Assembly (NCBI RefSeq): GCF_030268225.1
Contig: NZ_BSQG01000014.1
Span: 1 to 64,000 of the forward strand
Direction of reading: 5' to 3'
Length of the DNA stretch: 64,000 bases
Source: Nocardiopsis ansamitocini
GTDB lineage: Bacteria; Actinomycetota; Actinomycetes; Streptosporangiales; Streptosporangiaceae
A program made the position numbers and the translations under genes. Numbering within the stretch: position 1 is the stretch's first letter; the number at the start of each line of letters is the position of its first letter. Shown in pieces: positions 49,685 to 61,092 of this stretch. The notes below the pieces were generated by a model. That model was not told where the DNA came from and ran no database searches. It saw only the letters and a program-made list of their open reading frames with translations.

Positions 49685-50848
49685 GTGCGTGAGTACGCGT
49701 TGACGTTCGTCATCGCCGTGGCGGTCACCTACCTGCTGACCCCCTTCGTGCGTCGTGCCGCGATCGCCTTCGGGGCGGTCCCGCCGGTCCGCGACCGCGA
49801 CGTGCACACCGAACCGATCCCACGACTGGGCGGGATCGCGATGTACGGGGGATTCGCCGCAGCGCTCCTCATCTCGGCACAGCTGCCCCACCTCCAGGAG
49901 ATCTTCTTCGACCAGACGTGGTGGCGCGGTCTCCTGCTGGCCGGCGGGATGATCACCCTGCTGGGCATCGTCGACGACCGGTGGGGGATCTCGGCCGTCC
50001 CCAAGCTCGCCGGACAGGTGGCGGCGGCCGGCATCCTGGTGTGGCAAGGCGTGCAACTGTTGTGGCTGCCATTACCCGGTACCACCCTGGTCCTCGGCCC
50101 GGAACTCGGTTCGGTGATGTCGGTACTGCTGATCGTGGTCACCATCAACGCCGTGAACTTCGCGGACGGCCTGGACGGTCTGGCAGCGGGGATCGTGGCG
50201 ATCTCGGCCTTCGCCTTCTTCGCCTACTACTACGTGGTCGCCGTCGACCAGGGGTTCGACCGCCAGTCCTACCCGGCGATGATCGCGATCATCCTGGCCG
50301 GGGTGTGCATCGGTTTCCTCATCCACAACTTCAACCCCGCCCAGGTCTTCATGGGCGACACGGGGTCGATGCTGATCGGCCTGCTGCTGGCCTCCATCAC
50401 GATCACGGTGACCGGCGAGTTCCAGGCGAACTCGGTGACGCGCTTCGACGCCAGCGGGCTCGTCGCGATGCTGCCGATCATGCTTCCGTTGCTGGTCCTG
50501 GCGTTGCCGCTGGCCGACCTCGTTCTGGCGGTGGTGCGTCGGACACTGGCCGGAAAATCGCCGTTCGCCCCGGACAAGAAGCACCTGCACCACCGGTTGC
50601 TGGAACTGGGACACTCCCACGCGCGTGCCGTCCTGCTCATGTACCTCTGGGCGGCGATCATCTCGTTCGCCGCGGTTTCGCTGTCGATCTTCGACGCGCC
50701 GCTGATGGTGCTGACCGTTACCACATTGGTAGCCATCTGTGCGCTTGGCCTGATCACGCTGCCGCGGCTGCGCCGACGGCGTGCTGTGCTCCGGGCGCGA
50801 CAGGCCCGCGCACGAAAGGGCGGCCCCGGCGCCGTGGACCAGCGGTGA
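49685..50848 (+). CDS. wecA: Polyprenyl-phosphate N-acetylaminosugar-1-phosphate transferase (WecA/MraY family)
   Basis: A 387-residue membrane enzyme with about eleven helices that moves a sugar-1-phosphate, probably GlcNAc-1-P, from UDP to decaprenyl/undecaprenyl phosphate to start cell-wall glycan synthesis. Family motifs seen are ARDVHxEP-like RDRDVHTEPIPRLGG (about 38-52), the catalytic NFADGLDGLAAG (about 157-168), VFMGDTGSM (about 220-228) and the HLHHRLLELG loop (about 302-311). The start is uncertain: GTG 49685 gives VREYALT, matching relatives, but its GGAAGG lies 13 nt away. Location just upstream of the atp genes is conserved in actinobacteria. Confidence 0.9.
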   Translation: MREYALTFVIAVAVTYLLTPFVRRAAIAFGAVPPVRDRDVHTEPIPRLGGIAMYGGFAAALLISAQLPHLQEIFFDQTWWRGLLLAGGMITLLGIVDDRWGISAVPKLAGQVAAAGILVWQGVQLLWLPLPGTTLVLGPELGSVMSVLLIVVTINAVNFADGLDGLAAGIVAISAFAFFAYYYVVAVDQGFDRQSYPAMIAIILAGVCIGFLIHNFNPAQVFMGDTGSMLIGLLLASITITVTGEFQANSVTRFDASGLVAMLPIMLPLLVLALPLADLVLAVVRRTLAGKSPFAPDKKHLHHRLLELGHSHARAVLLMYLWAAIISFAAVSLSIFDAPLMVLTVTTLVAICALGLITLPRLRRRRAVLRARQARARKGGPGAVDQR

Positions 50849-51068
50849 CCCCGGTGGTGAAGGCAGTCGGCCCTCCAGGCAGCTCAGCGAGTGGGAGCCA
50901 TGGGGGACACCCGCGTGAGGCATCCGACATCGGTACCGAATCCGGCGGTGTTTCGGCACACCATGCGTTTTGTAGGCAAGAGGTAAAGGTGCCCCCGGAT
51001 CTGGTGCTAAAAACCTTGTGATAGCTTTCACGAGCAAGCACCCCACTGAACAGCACCGGAGCTTCTTC

Positions 51069-51518
51069 ATGCAGGAACACGACGCCCGGATTCTCCGAGG
51101 CGCCGCGATTCCCACACTGATCATCGGAGTCGGCGCCACAGCGCTCTTCGCCCTGCTCTCGGGTACGGCCGGAGCGGCCGGAGCCTTCTCCGCGCTTCTC
51201 CTTCTCCTCCTCTTCTTCGGCAGCAGCGCGGTTGCCGTCTCCCGGATCAGCAAGCGCAACCCCGAGCTCTTCATGCCCGCCATGATGGGGGCGTTCCTGG
51301 TCAAGGCGGTGCTGCTTGCCGTCGCGCTGGTCCTGCTGCGCGGCGTCGACTCCCTGGCCTGGATGGACATGACGGCGTTCGCCGTCACCGCGCTGCTCGG
51401 AGTGGTCGCCTGGCTGGGGGGACACACCTACGTCCTGGCCACCTCCACGACCCTTCACGTCGAGCCGGAGTCCGTGTCCACCTCCCCCGGCGGGGAGCCA
51501 AAGCATGAGAACGCGTGA
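51069..51518 (+). CDS. AtpI-like membrane protein (ATP synthase subunit I family)
   Basis: A 149-residue protein with four predicted helices (about 12-30, 34-52, 72-92 and 102-120) and a hydrophilic tail. Position and size match the actinobacterial AtpI-like protein before atpB. AtpI assists c-ring assembly or Mg handling in other bacteria; this is not proven here. The start is ATG 51069, 7 nt after CCGGAG. A frame extending to 51018 lacks a site. It precedes the second small membrane gene by 78 bases. Confidence 0.8.
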   Translation: MQEHDARILRGAAIPTLIIGVGATALFALLSGTAGAAGAFSALLLLLLFFGSSAVAVSRISKRNPELFMPAMMGAFLVKAVLLAVALVLLRGVDSLAWMDMTAFAVTALLGVVAWLGGHTYVLATSTTLHVEPESVSTSPGGEPKHENA

Positions 51519-51596
51519 CCCCCGCGGTCGGCGCGGCCAGGTTCATGGACCCCGCCAAGCATCCCCCCGTTGCATCCTGCTATCTTCCGGAGCGAG

Positions 51597-51806
51597 ATGA
51601 GCGAGTCGCGCAAACCGGAAGAAACCCCGATCGACGGGGTCGGCACGCTGTCGTTGCTGATATCCGGCATGATGGTGTGGGGCGGCGCCGGCTGGCTGGT
51701 CGACCGATTAACGGATCACCAGGCGCTCTTCCTCCCCATCGGCATCCTGTTCGGACTCGGACTGGCGATGTACATGCTCTTCGCCAGGCTGCACCCCCGA
51801 CACTAG
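51597..51806 (+). CDS. AtpZ/AtpI-type small membrane protein
   Basis: A 69-residue protein with two helices: LSLLISGMMVWGGAGWLVDRL (about 18-38) and LFLPIGILFGLGLAMYMLFA (about 44-63). The G-x-G-x-x-x-D-x pattern in the first helix and the two-helix hairpin fit the AtpZ/AtpI family (PF09527-like), which accompanies F-ATP synthase and may conduct Mg2+ or aid c-ring assembly. The start is ATG 51597 right after CCGGAG. It is too short to judge further. Confidence 0.75.
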   Translation: MSESRKPEETPIDGVGTLSLLISGMMVWGGAGWLVDRLTDHQALFLPIGILFGLGLAMYMLFARLHPRH

Positions 51807-51944
51807 GTGTCACCCCTCCTTCGCCCGCGACCGAGACCCGCCACGGGTCCGGTGTGACGCGGGCGAAGAAGCCGCCGCAGACCGCCCTTGCCGGTCCGCT
51901 CGGAACTGACCAGTCTCTCTTGATTCACGACGGAAGGGTTCGCC

Positions 51945-52793
51945 GTGAGTGCTGACACGCTCAACCTCGCTGCCGAGGGCGGTGGTGGTCTGTTCACGCC
52001 AGGAGGTCCCGGTTTCGAAGCCCCCTCCGTCGGGATCTTCTTCCCGTCCCCCTGGGTCGACTACGACATCCCGATGACCAGCGGCATCACCAAGTACGCG
52101 GTGCTGCTCGCGGTGGCCTCCGGCCTGGCGCTGCTGTTCCTGTGGTGGACCTCGCGCAAGCAGTCGCTGGTCCCCAACCGCAGCCAGAGCATCGGTGAGA
52201 TCTTCTTCCTGTTCATCCGGGAACAGATCTCGCGGCCCATGATGGGGGTGAAGGGGGACAAGTACCTCCCGCTCCTGATCTCGCTGTTCATTTTCGTGTT
52301 CGCCATGAACATCATGGGAATCATCCCGTTCCTGCAGCTCCCGGTCACCAGCAACCTGTCCTACCCGGTAGGTATCGCGCTGGTCGTCTACGTCACGTTC
52401 ATCGTGGTGGGGATCCGCTCGCAGGGCGGGGTCGGCAAGTACCTCAAGGGCGCGGTCGTGCCCTCCGGTGCCCCCGGTTGGATCCTGCCGCTCCTGGTCC
52501 CCATCGAGATCATCTCGAACTTCCTGATCCGCCCGGCGACGCACGCCATTCGTGTGTTCGCCACCATGTTCGCGGGGCACCTGCTGCTCGCGACCTTCGC
52601 CGCCGCCGGCTGGTACATGTTCAACCCCGCCGCGGGCCCGCTGTTCGGGACCATCTCGGTCCTGTTCTCCGGTGCCTCGTTGCTGGCGTTCGTCGTGTTC
52701 ACAGCCTTCGAGCTGGTGATCATGTTCTTGCAAGCCTTCGTGTTCACGCTGCTCGCGGCGCTGTACATCGGTCAGGCGCAGGAGGCGCACTAG
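51945..52793 (+). CDS. atpB: F1Fo ATP synthase subunit a
   Basis: A 282-residue membrane subunit forming the proton half-channels beside the c-ring. The essential arginine is R203 in HAIRVFATMFAGH, and the following helix contains FTAFELVIMFLQAFVFTLL with the conserved Glu. Helices are at about 45-62, 105-125, 135-155, 175-195, 207-227 and 240-275. It starts at GTG 51945, 6 nt after GGAAGGG. It is the first conserved gene of the atp operon. Confidence 0.97.
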   Translation: MSADTLNLAAEGGGGLFTPGGPGFEAPSVGIFFPSPWVDYDIPMTSGITKYAVLLAVASGLALLFLWWTSRKQSLVPNRSQSIGEIFFLFIREQISRPMMGVKGDKYLPLLISLFIFVFAMNIMGIIPFLQLPVTSNLSYPVGIALVVYVTFIVVGIRSQGGVGKYLKGAVVPSGAPGWILPLLVPIEIISNFLIRPATHAIRVFATMFAGHLLLATFAAAGWYMFNPAAGPLFGTISVLFSGASLLAFVVFTAFELVIMFLQAFVFTLLAALYIGQAQEAH

Positions 52794-52909
52794 GCCGTAA
52801 GGCCGGTGTGCCACGTTTTTCCCGACACCGACCATCCAGCGCGTCCAGTCCAGGGTGCGCTTGACCCCCAAACTGGCCCAGTGTGGCCATGATCTTCAAG
52901 GAGAAGTCC

Positions 52910-53113
52910 ATGGAAGGCAGCCTGAACGTCATCGGTTATGGCATCAGCGTCATCGGTGCCGGCATCGGTGTGGGAATCGTGTTCGGTATGGGCATGCAGG
53001 CCATCGCCCGCCAGCCCGAGGCCCGCGGCCCCCTCCAGACCAACATCTACATCGGCTTCGCGCTGATCGAGGCCCTTGCGCTGCTCGGCTTCGTTCTCGC
53101 GTTCGCCATCTAA
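52910..53113 (+). CDS. atpE: F1Fo ATP synthase subunit c
   Basis: A 67-residue hairpin of two membrane helices forming the rotor ring. The proton-carrying carboxylate is E54 in FALIEALALLG; the polar loop is R34-Q35-P36-E37. GIGVGIVFGMG carries the helix-1 glycine pattern. ATG 52910 has a perfect AAGGAG 6 nt upstream; a longer frame from 52883 would put that site inside the gene and is rejected. The protein is short compared with the usual 70-80 residues. Subunit c is the target of bedaquiline-type inhibitors in mycobacteria. Confidence 0.96.
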   Translation: MEGSLNVIGYGISVIGAGIGVGIVFGMGMQAIARQPEARGPLQTNIYIGFALIEALALLGFVLAFAI

Positions 53114-53135
53114 GGCGAACCGGCGAAGGAAGTAG

Positions 53136-53704
<569 letters not shown>

Positions 53705-53705
<1 letters not shown>

Positions 53706-54514
53706 TGCGCGGACTCAGTCGAGCTTCGCTGGAAGAGGTGACGCGGCGTCTCGACGCCGTCCTGACCTCGACCGAAACCGCCACGCTGGGACACGAGCTC
53801 TTCGAGGTTGTGGCTCTCCTGCACGGAGAGCGCTCCCTGCGTCGATGGCTGGTCGACCAGTCAAGGACCCCTGAGAGCAAGTCCGGGCTGATCGGCTCCC
53901 TCCTTGAGTCGAAGGTGTCGCCGGCCACGATTCTCGTGGCCAGCGACATCGTCCAGGCAAAGTGGTCCACGGGCCGCGACATGGTCGACGCCGCCGAGCA
54001 GGTGGCCGTGTTCGCCACGGTCGCCGGCTTGGCGGCCGACCAGCGCCTGGGTGAGCTCGAGGACGAGCTGTTCCGGTTCGGCCGGATCGTCGCAGCCCAG
54101 CCAGAACTGCGCGCCGCACTCACCAACGACGCCGTCGGGGTGGGGCACAAGCGGGCCCTGGTGGAGAACTTGCTCTCGGGCAAGGTCAGTGCCGCAGCGC
54201 TCGCGCTCGTCACCGAAGCCGTGAGCCGGCCGCGGGGACGTACCCTTGAGCAGGGTTTGGACCACTTCGGCCAGTTGGTCGCCGAGCGGGCCAAGCGCTA
54301 CATCGCCGTGGTGCGCACCGCAGTTCCCCTGAGCGCTCCCCAGCAGTCCAAACTGCAGGAGGTACTCACCCGGGTGTACGGGCGGGCTATCCACCTCAAC
54401 ATCGAAATCGCCCCGGAAATTGTGGGTGGGCTCTCCATCCGCGTGGGCGACGAGGTTATCGACGGCACCGTCGCCGGGCGCATCGCCGAGGTCCGGCGGC
54501 GCCTGGCCGGCTGA
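53705..54514 (+). CDS. atpH: F1Fo ATP synthase subunit delta
   Basis: A 269-residue stator subunit connecting b to the top of F1. It is longer than the E. coli protein (177) because of an extra N-terminal half; that length is usual in actinobacteria. The OSCP-type C-terminal signature is seen in IEIAPEIVGGLSIRVGDEVIDG (about 235-256), which ends with the standard V-D-x-S-v-x-x-R-L-like tail AEVRRRL. Its ATG overlaps the atpF stop, so translation is coupled. atpA follows 108 bases on. Confidence 0.95.
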
Positions 54515-54622
54515 CCTGACGAATCACCGAAGACGCACGGCGTCGGTTCCGAACCGGCGCGACGAGAGCTACGCGGCGCCGGCAGGTTGGCCGTGTAACG
54601 GAGAACAAAGGACATACGTGAG

Positions 54623-56266
54623 ATGGCGGAGCTGACGATCCGACCGGAGGAAATCCGGGACGCGCTGCAGCGCTTCGTCCAATCGTACGAGCCGGATGCC
54701 GCCGCACGCGAGGAGATCGGGACCGTCACCTACTCCGGTGACGGCATCGCCCGCGTCGGTGGCCTTCCCTCTGCGATGGCGAACGAGCTGCTGGAATTCG
54801 AGGACGGCACTCTGGGTATCGCCCAGAACCTGGAGATCGGCGAGATCGGTGTCGTCGTCCTCGGTGACTTCACCAAGATCGCGGAGGGCCAGCCGGTGCG
54901 CCGCACCGGTCAGGTTCTCTCGGTGCCGGTAGGCGACGCCTACCTGGGCCGCGTGGTCGACCCCCTCGGCCGTCCCATCGACGGCCAGGGTGAGATCGAG
55001 ACGTCACAGCGTCGCGAGCTCGAACTGCAGGCACCCACGGTCATGCAGCGCCAGCCGGTCGGCGAGCCGCTGCAGACCGGCATCAAGGCCATCGACGCGA
55101 TGACCCCCATCGGTCGTGGCCAGCGCCAGCTGATCATCGGTGACCGCCAGACCGGCAAGACCGCGGTCTGCATCGACACGATCATCAACCAGAAGGCCAA
55201 CTGGGAGTCCGGCGACCCCACCAAGCAGGTGCGTTGCATCTACGTGGCGGTGGGCCAGAAGGGCTCGACCATCGCGAGCGTGCGCGGTGCGCTGGCCGAG
55301 GCCGGCGCGCTGGAGTACACCACGATCGTGGCGGCTCCCGCTTCGGACCCCGCGGGCTTCAAGTACATCGCCCCCTACACCGGTTCGGCCATCGGCCAGC
55401 ACTGGATGTACGAGGGCAAGCACGTCCTCATCGTCTTCGACGACCTGACCAAGCAGGCCGAGGCCTACCGTGCGGTCTCGCTGCTGCTGCGCCGCCCGCC
55501 GGGCCGTGAGGCCTACCCGGGTGACGTCTTCTACCTGCACTCCCGTCTGCTGGAGCGCTGCGCGAAGCTGTCCGACGAGCTGGGCGCGGGTTCGATGACC
55601 GGTCTGCCGATCATCGAGACCAAGGCCAACGACGTGTCGGCCTACATCCCCACCAACGTCATCTCCATCACCGACGGCCAGGTCTTCCTGGAGTCCGACC
55701 TGTTCAACCAGGGTCAGCGCCCGGCGATCAACGTCGGTGTGTCGGTGTCGCGAGTCGGCGGCGCCGCGCAGACCAAGGCCATGAAGAAGGTCTCGGGCAC
55801 GCTGCGCCTGGGCCTGGCCCAGTACCGCGACCTGGAGGCGTTCGCCGCCTTCGGTTCGGACCTGGACGCCGCTTCCAAGGCTCAGCTCGAGCGCGGTGCC
55901 CGCCTCATGGAGCTGCTGCGCCAGGGCCAGTACTCGCCGTTCCCGATGGAGGAAGAGGTCATCTCCATCTGGGCGGGTACCACCGGCAAGCTCGACGACG
56001 TTCCGGTCGAGGACATCCGCCGCTTCGAGGGCGAGTTCCTGGACTACCTGCGCCGCGAGCACGGCAAGGTTCTCGACGGCATCCGTGAGAGCGGCAAGCT
56101 CGAGGACGGCGCCATCGACACGATCACCGAGTCGATCGCGGAGTTCAAGAAGGGTTTCCAGACCACCTCCGGTTCCATCCTCGGCAGCGAGGAAGAGACC
56201 GAGGCGCTGGAGCAGAGCAAGGTCGGCCAGGAGACCATCAAGGTCGCCAAGACCGGCGGGAAGTAA
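54623..56266 (+). CDS. atpA: F1Fo ATP synthase subunit alpha
   Basis: A 547-residue nucleotide-binding but non-catalytic subunit of the F1 hexamer. The P-loop is GDRQTGKT (172-179). [21 protein letters not shown] and the ATP-synthase alpha/beta signature region [17 protein letters not shown] (about 372-388) are present. The C-terminal tail after about 515 ([20 protein letters not shown]) is longer than in E. coli and typical of actinobacteria, where it suppresses ATP hydrolysis in mycobacteria. It starts at ATG 54623 with AAGGA about 10 nt upstream. Three bases separate it from atpG. Confidence 0.98.
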   Translation: MAELTIRPEEIRDALQRFVQSYEPDAAAREEIGTVTYSGDGIARVGGLPSAMANELLEFEDGTLGIAQNLEIGEIGVVVLGDFTKIAEGQPVRRTGQVLSVPVGDAYLGRVVDPLGRPIDGQGEIETSQRRELELQAPTVMQRQPVGEPLQTGIKAIDAMTPIGRGQRQLIIGDRQTGKTAVCIDTIINQKANWESGDPTKQVRCIYVAVGQKGSTIASVRGALAEAGALEYTTIVAAPASDPAGFKYIAPYTGSAIGQHWMYEGKHVLIVFDDLTKQAEAYRAVSLLLRRPPGREAYPGDVFYLHSRLLERCAKLSDELGAGSMTGLPIIETKANDVSAYIPTNVISITDGQVFLESDLFNQGQRPAINVGVSVSRVGGAAQTKAMKKVSGTLRLGLAQYRDLEAFAAFGSDLDAASKAQLERGARLMELLRQGQYSPFPMEEEVISIWAGTTGKLDDVPVEDIRRFEGEFLDYLRREHGKVLDGIRESGKLEDGAIDTITESIAEFKKGFQTTSGSILGSEEETEALEQSKVGQETIKVAKTGGK

Positions 56267-56269
56267 CCC

Positions 56270-58635
<2,366 letters not shown>

Positions 58636-58724
58636 TAGCTGCGGGGACAGGGGTGCCGGTCGGTCGCGTATCGCGCCGGGCGGCCCCCGTTCTCCGCTGA
58701 AACAGCCCTCTACCTGAGGAGTAT

Positions 58725-59132
58725 GTGGCAGTGTCGAAGAAGCTTTTCGTTGAGCTCGTCTCGCCCGAGCGTGAGCTTTGGGCCGGCGAGGGCGACATGG
58801 TGATCGTCAAGACCGTCGACGGCGAGATCGGTGTCCAGCCGGGACACGTGCCGGTGCTGGCGTTGCTCGCGCCGGGCGCTGTGGTGCGTGTGCTGGGGGC
58901 GAAGGCCGACGGTGAGATCCGCGCAGCCGTGCATGGCGGGTTCATCTCCGTCGCTTCCGGTAACCGGGTCTCGATCCTGGCCGAGATCGCTGAACTCGCC
59001 GATGAGATCGACGTCGATCGTGCCCAGACCGCGCTGACCGAGGCCGGTGCCGCCGGCCTTGAGGACGCCGAGGCGCGTGCGCGTGCAGCCCGGGCCCGCG
59101 GACGTCTGCGGGCAGCGGGAGAGGCCGCCTGA
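58725..59132 (+). CDS. atpC: F1Fo ATP synthase subunit epsilon
   Basis: A 135-residue central-stalk subunit that regulates ATP hydrolysis. The N-terminal beta barrel has FVELVSPERELWAGEGDMVIVKT, GEIGVQPGHVPVLALL and AVHGGFISV; a short C-terminal helical hairpin of Ala/Arg/Glu residues follows. Two GTG starts are possible: 58725 (GAGGAG 3 nt upstream) or 58731 (9 nt); they differ by two residues. It ends the ATP synthase genes, and the DUF2550 gene begins 22 bases later. Confidence 0.95.
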   Translation: MAVSKKLFVELVSPERELWAGEGDMVIVKTVDGEIGVQPGHVPVLALLAPGAVVRVLGAKADGEIRAAVHGGFISVASGNRVSILAEIAELADEIDVDRAQTALTEAGAAGLEDAEARARAARARGRLRAAGEAA

Positions 59133-59154
59133 CCGACGGCGTGCCGGGGAGACT

Positions 59155-59640
59155 TTGGGGGAGCAGCTGAACAGCGCGACGTGGTTCGATCTAGCCGAAT
59201 GGCTGTTCTTCACGCTGCTCGCCCTGGCCCTCGTGGCGTTGCTCGGAGTGACCGTGCGCCGTTTCGCCCTGGAGCGTGGCGGCGGTGCGGTCGAGTGCTA
59301 CCTGCGTCCAGCAACGGGCGGCCGGCATCCATGGCGGATGGGGTGTGCCCGTTACGGCAGCGAGGAACTGCGCTGGTATCGCATCTTCTCTTTGTGGCCG
59401 CGGCCGACAGCAGAGCTGTCGCGCCGCGGCCTCGTCGTTGTCGGCCGACGTGCTCCCGCGGGCGAGGACCTGCGTGAACTGACCGACGATCTCGTCGTCA
59501 TCGAGGTCGCCTGGAGTGCGGCGGACGGTTCCGATCCCACGGAAGCCGTCCACGAACTCGCAATGAGCGAGGGTGCACTGACCGGATTTCTGTCCTGGCT
59601 GGAGTCCATGCCACCGGGCACGATCTGGCAGGCGGACTGA
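59155..59640 (+). CDS. DUF2550-family membrane protein
   Basis: A protein of about 161 residues: one N-terminal membrane helix (about 13-32, [18 protein letters not shown]) and a cytoplasmic domain with [40 protein letters not shown] and a C-terminal [22 protein letters not shown]. That is the DUF2550 pattern, found directly after atpC throughout actinobacteria. Function is unknown; a link to the ATP synthase or to membrane energetics is guessed from this conserved position. The start is uncertain: a TTG at 59155 just behind GGGGAG is the best available. Confidence 0.8.
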   Translation: MGEQLNSATWFDLAEWLFFTLLALALVALLGVTVRRFALERGGGAVECYLRPATGGRHPWRMGCARYGSEELRWYRIFSLWPRPTAELSRRGLVVVGRRAPAGEDLRELTDDLVVIEVAWSAADGSDPTEAVHELAMSEGALTGFLSWLESMPPGTIWQAD

Positions 59641-59684
59641 GCCGGGCCCGGGCGCTTCACCGGCCTTTCGAGGACCTCGACGAC

Positions 59685-59690
59685 TACGAT
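59685..59690 (+). promoter_or_regulatory. Leaderless-type -10 box for the thiamine-binding gene
   Basis: TACGAT lies 6 nt before ATG 59697, with only a weak GATGGA as possible ribosome binding site. Confidence 0.45.
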
Positions 59691-59696
59691 GGACCC

Positions 59697-59993
59697 ATGA
59701 TCGTCGCGTTTTCCGTGAGCCCTTTGGGCGAGGGCGAATCCGTCGCCCCCGCCGTGGCCAGAGCCGTCCAGGTCGTCCGCGAGAGCGGATTGCCCAATCA
59801 CACCGATGCGATGTTCACCAGCATCGAGGGAGAGTGGGACGAGGTGATGGACGTCGTCAAACGCGCAACCGAGGCCGCGGGGGAGGGCGCGGGCCGGGTC
59901 ACCCTGGTTCTCAAGGCCGACATCCGCGCCGGAGTCACCGACGGTTTGACCAGCAAGGTCGAGTCCGTCGAGTCGCTGCTGACCGAGGGGTAG
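59697..59993 (+). CDS. MTH1187-family thiamine-binding protein
   Basis: A 98-residue ferredoxin-like-fold protein of the MTH1187/YkoF family. [24 protein letters not shown] opens the first strand and helix, and [23 protein letters not shown] and [24 protein letters not shown] complete the fold. Members bind thiamine or its hydroxymethylpyrimidine part and form tetramers; a transport or carrier role has been proposed. It precedes the convergent cobalamin adenosyltransferase gene by 45 bases with no terminator evident. It probably has its own leaderless promoter rather than belonging to the atp operon. Confidence 0.9.
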   Translation: MIVAFSVSPLGEGESVAPAVARAVQVVRESGLPNHTDAMFTSIEGEWDEVMDVVKRATEAAGEGAGRVTLVLKADIRAGVTDGLTSKVESVESLLTEG

Positions 59994-60038
59994 CCCCCGG
60001 CCCGCGACGACCGGAGCCGGAAGCGTGCCTGCCGGTGG

Positions 60039-60635
60039 TCAGTCGCGCTGTCCGCCCGGCTTCCAGAGCACCTCGTCGCCGTCTGCCACCACTCGGCAGA
60101 GAATGAACAGCAGGTCCGAGAGCCGGTTCAAGTATTTGGCGGTCAGCGGGTTCACCGAGTCGCCGTGCGCCTCGATCGCGCTCCACGTGGTCCGCTCCGC
60201 ACGCCTGGCCACCACCCGTGCGGTGTGCATCAGCGCCGCGATCGGGGGGCCACCGGGAAGGATGAAGCTGCGCAGCTTGGTGAGGCCGGCGTTGTAGTGG
60301 TCGCACGCCTCCTCCAGCCGGTCGATGTAGGCGGCCTCGACGCGAAGCGGCGGATATTTGGGGTCGGGAACCACCGGTGTGCAGAGGTCGGCGCCCACGT
60401 CGAAGAGCTCGTTCTGGACCCGGGACAGGAGCGCCCGTACGTCGTCGGCAACCTCGCCCAGCGACAGCGCGACACCGATTGCGGCGTTGGCCTCCTCCAC
60501 GTCGGCATAGGCGGCCAGCCGTGCGTCGGTCTTGGCCGTACGGCTCATGTCCCCCAGTGAGGTGGAGCCGTCGTCGCCGCCCCGGGTATAGATCGTGGAC
60601 AGGACCACGGGCTTGTCGGTATCGCGTTTGGTCAT
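60039..60635 (-). CDS. Cob(I)alamin adenosyltransferase (PduO type)
   Basis: A 198-residue trimeric enzyme that makes adenosylcobalamin from cob(I)alamin and ATP. The N-terminal ATP-binding motif is Y-T-R-G-G-D-D-G-S-T-S-L-G-D (about 16-29). The conserved VVARRAERTTW (Arg/Glu catalytic region, about 143-153) and NRLSDLLFILCR (about 169-180) are intact. It serves B12-dependent mutases or ribonucleotide reductase; none is in the window. The start is ATG 60635: a TAGGGT box 7 nt upstream suggests a leaderless transcript, though AGGGTGAG could also act as a ribosome binding site. Confidence 0.92.
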   Translation of the reverse strand: MTKRDTDKPVVLSTIYTRGGDDGSTSLGDMSRTAKTDARLAAYADVEEANAAIGVALSLGEVADDVRALLSRVQNELFDVGADLCTPVVPDPKYPPLRVEAAYIDRLEEACDHYNAGLTKLRSFILPGGPPIAALMHTARVVARRAERTTWSAIEAHGDSVNPLTAKYLNRLSDLLFILCRVVADGDEVLWKPGGQRD

Positions 60636-60642
60636 GGGGCTC

Positions 60643-60648
60643 ACCCTA
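60643..60648 (-). promoter_or_regulatory. Leaderless-type -10 box for the adenosyltransferase gene
   Basis: TAGGGT on the minus strand, 7 nt before ATG 60635. Confidence 0.45.
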
Positions 60649-61092
60649 GCTAGGGGAGACGCAGGGCCGGCACGGGGCGATACCCGGACCGCCCCTCTGG
60701 GGAGCCGGCCCCGCTCTGGTCTCTTCCGGTGGCAGCGGTGGTGCTCCCCGCTGGGGTCCTCGTCTGTCGCCGGGAGAGACGTTCCCGTTGCGACCGGCTT
60801 GCGACCGGCCATTTTGTAGAGAAACCATGCGGGAATCCGTTTCTCCAGGCATCGTAGGAAGAGTGCGGAGAGTAGTTGATTCCCGACTTTGGGTCACAGT
60901 TTTCTCCGTGTCAGGTGGAACACGACACCACGGGCACCGTTCGCCCCGGTGTCCGTGTACCGCCTGCCGTGCGGGACGAGAACACAGCGGTGCGAAACCG
61001 GACGAGGTGAACGTGGCGCATCACCGCTGACGCAGGCACGGTCAACACCTTGAGTCCCTTCCCTTTGGGGCTCTTCAGCTTCTGGAGGTGCG
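60649..61092. other. Intergenic region between divergent genes
   Basis: About 440 bases, AT-richer around 60,800-60,910. No gene and no cobalamin riboswitch pattern was recognised. It should contain the amidase promoter. Confidence 0.5.

Noticed and set aside
49078-49692. 204-residue frame between tsaC and wecA
   Set aside because: Composition is that of non-coding GC-rich DNA; no motif or ribosome binding site.
60649-61092. Possible cobalamin riboswitch near the adenosyltransferase gene
   Set aside because: The adenosyltransferase has a leaderless-type start with no room for a leader, and no B12-box-like sequence was recognised.
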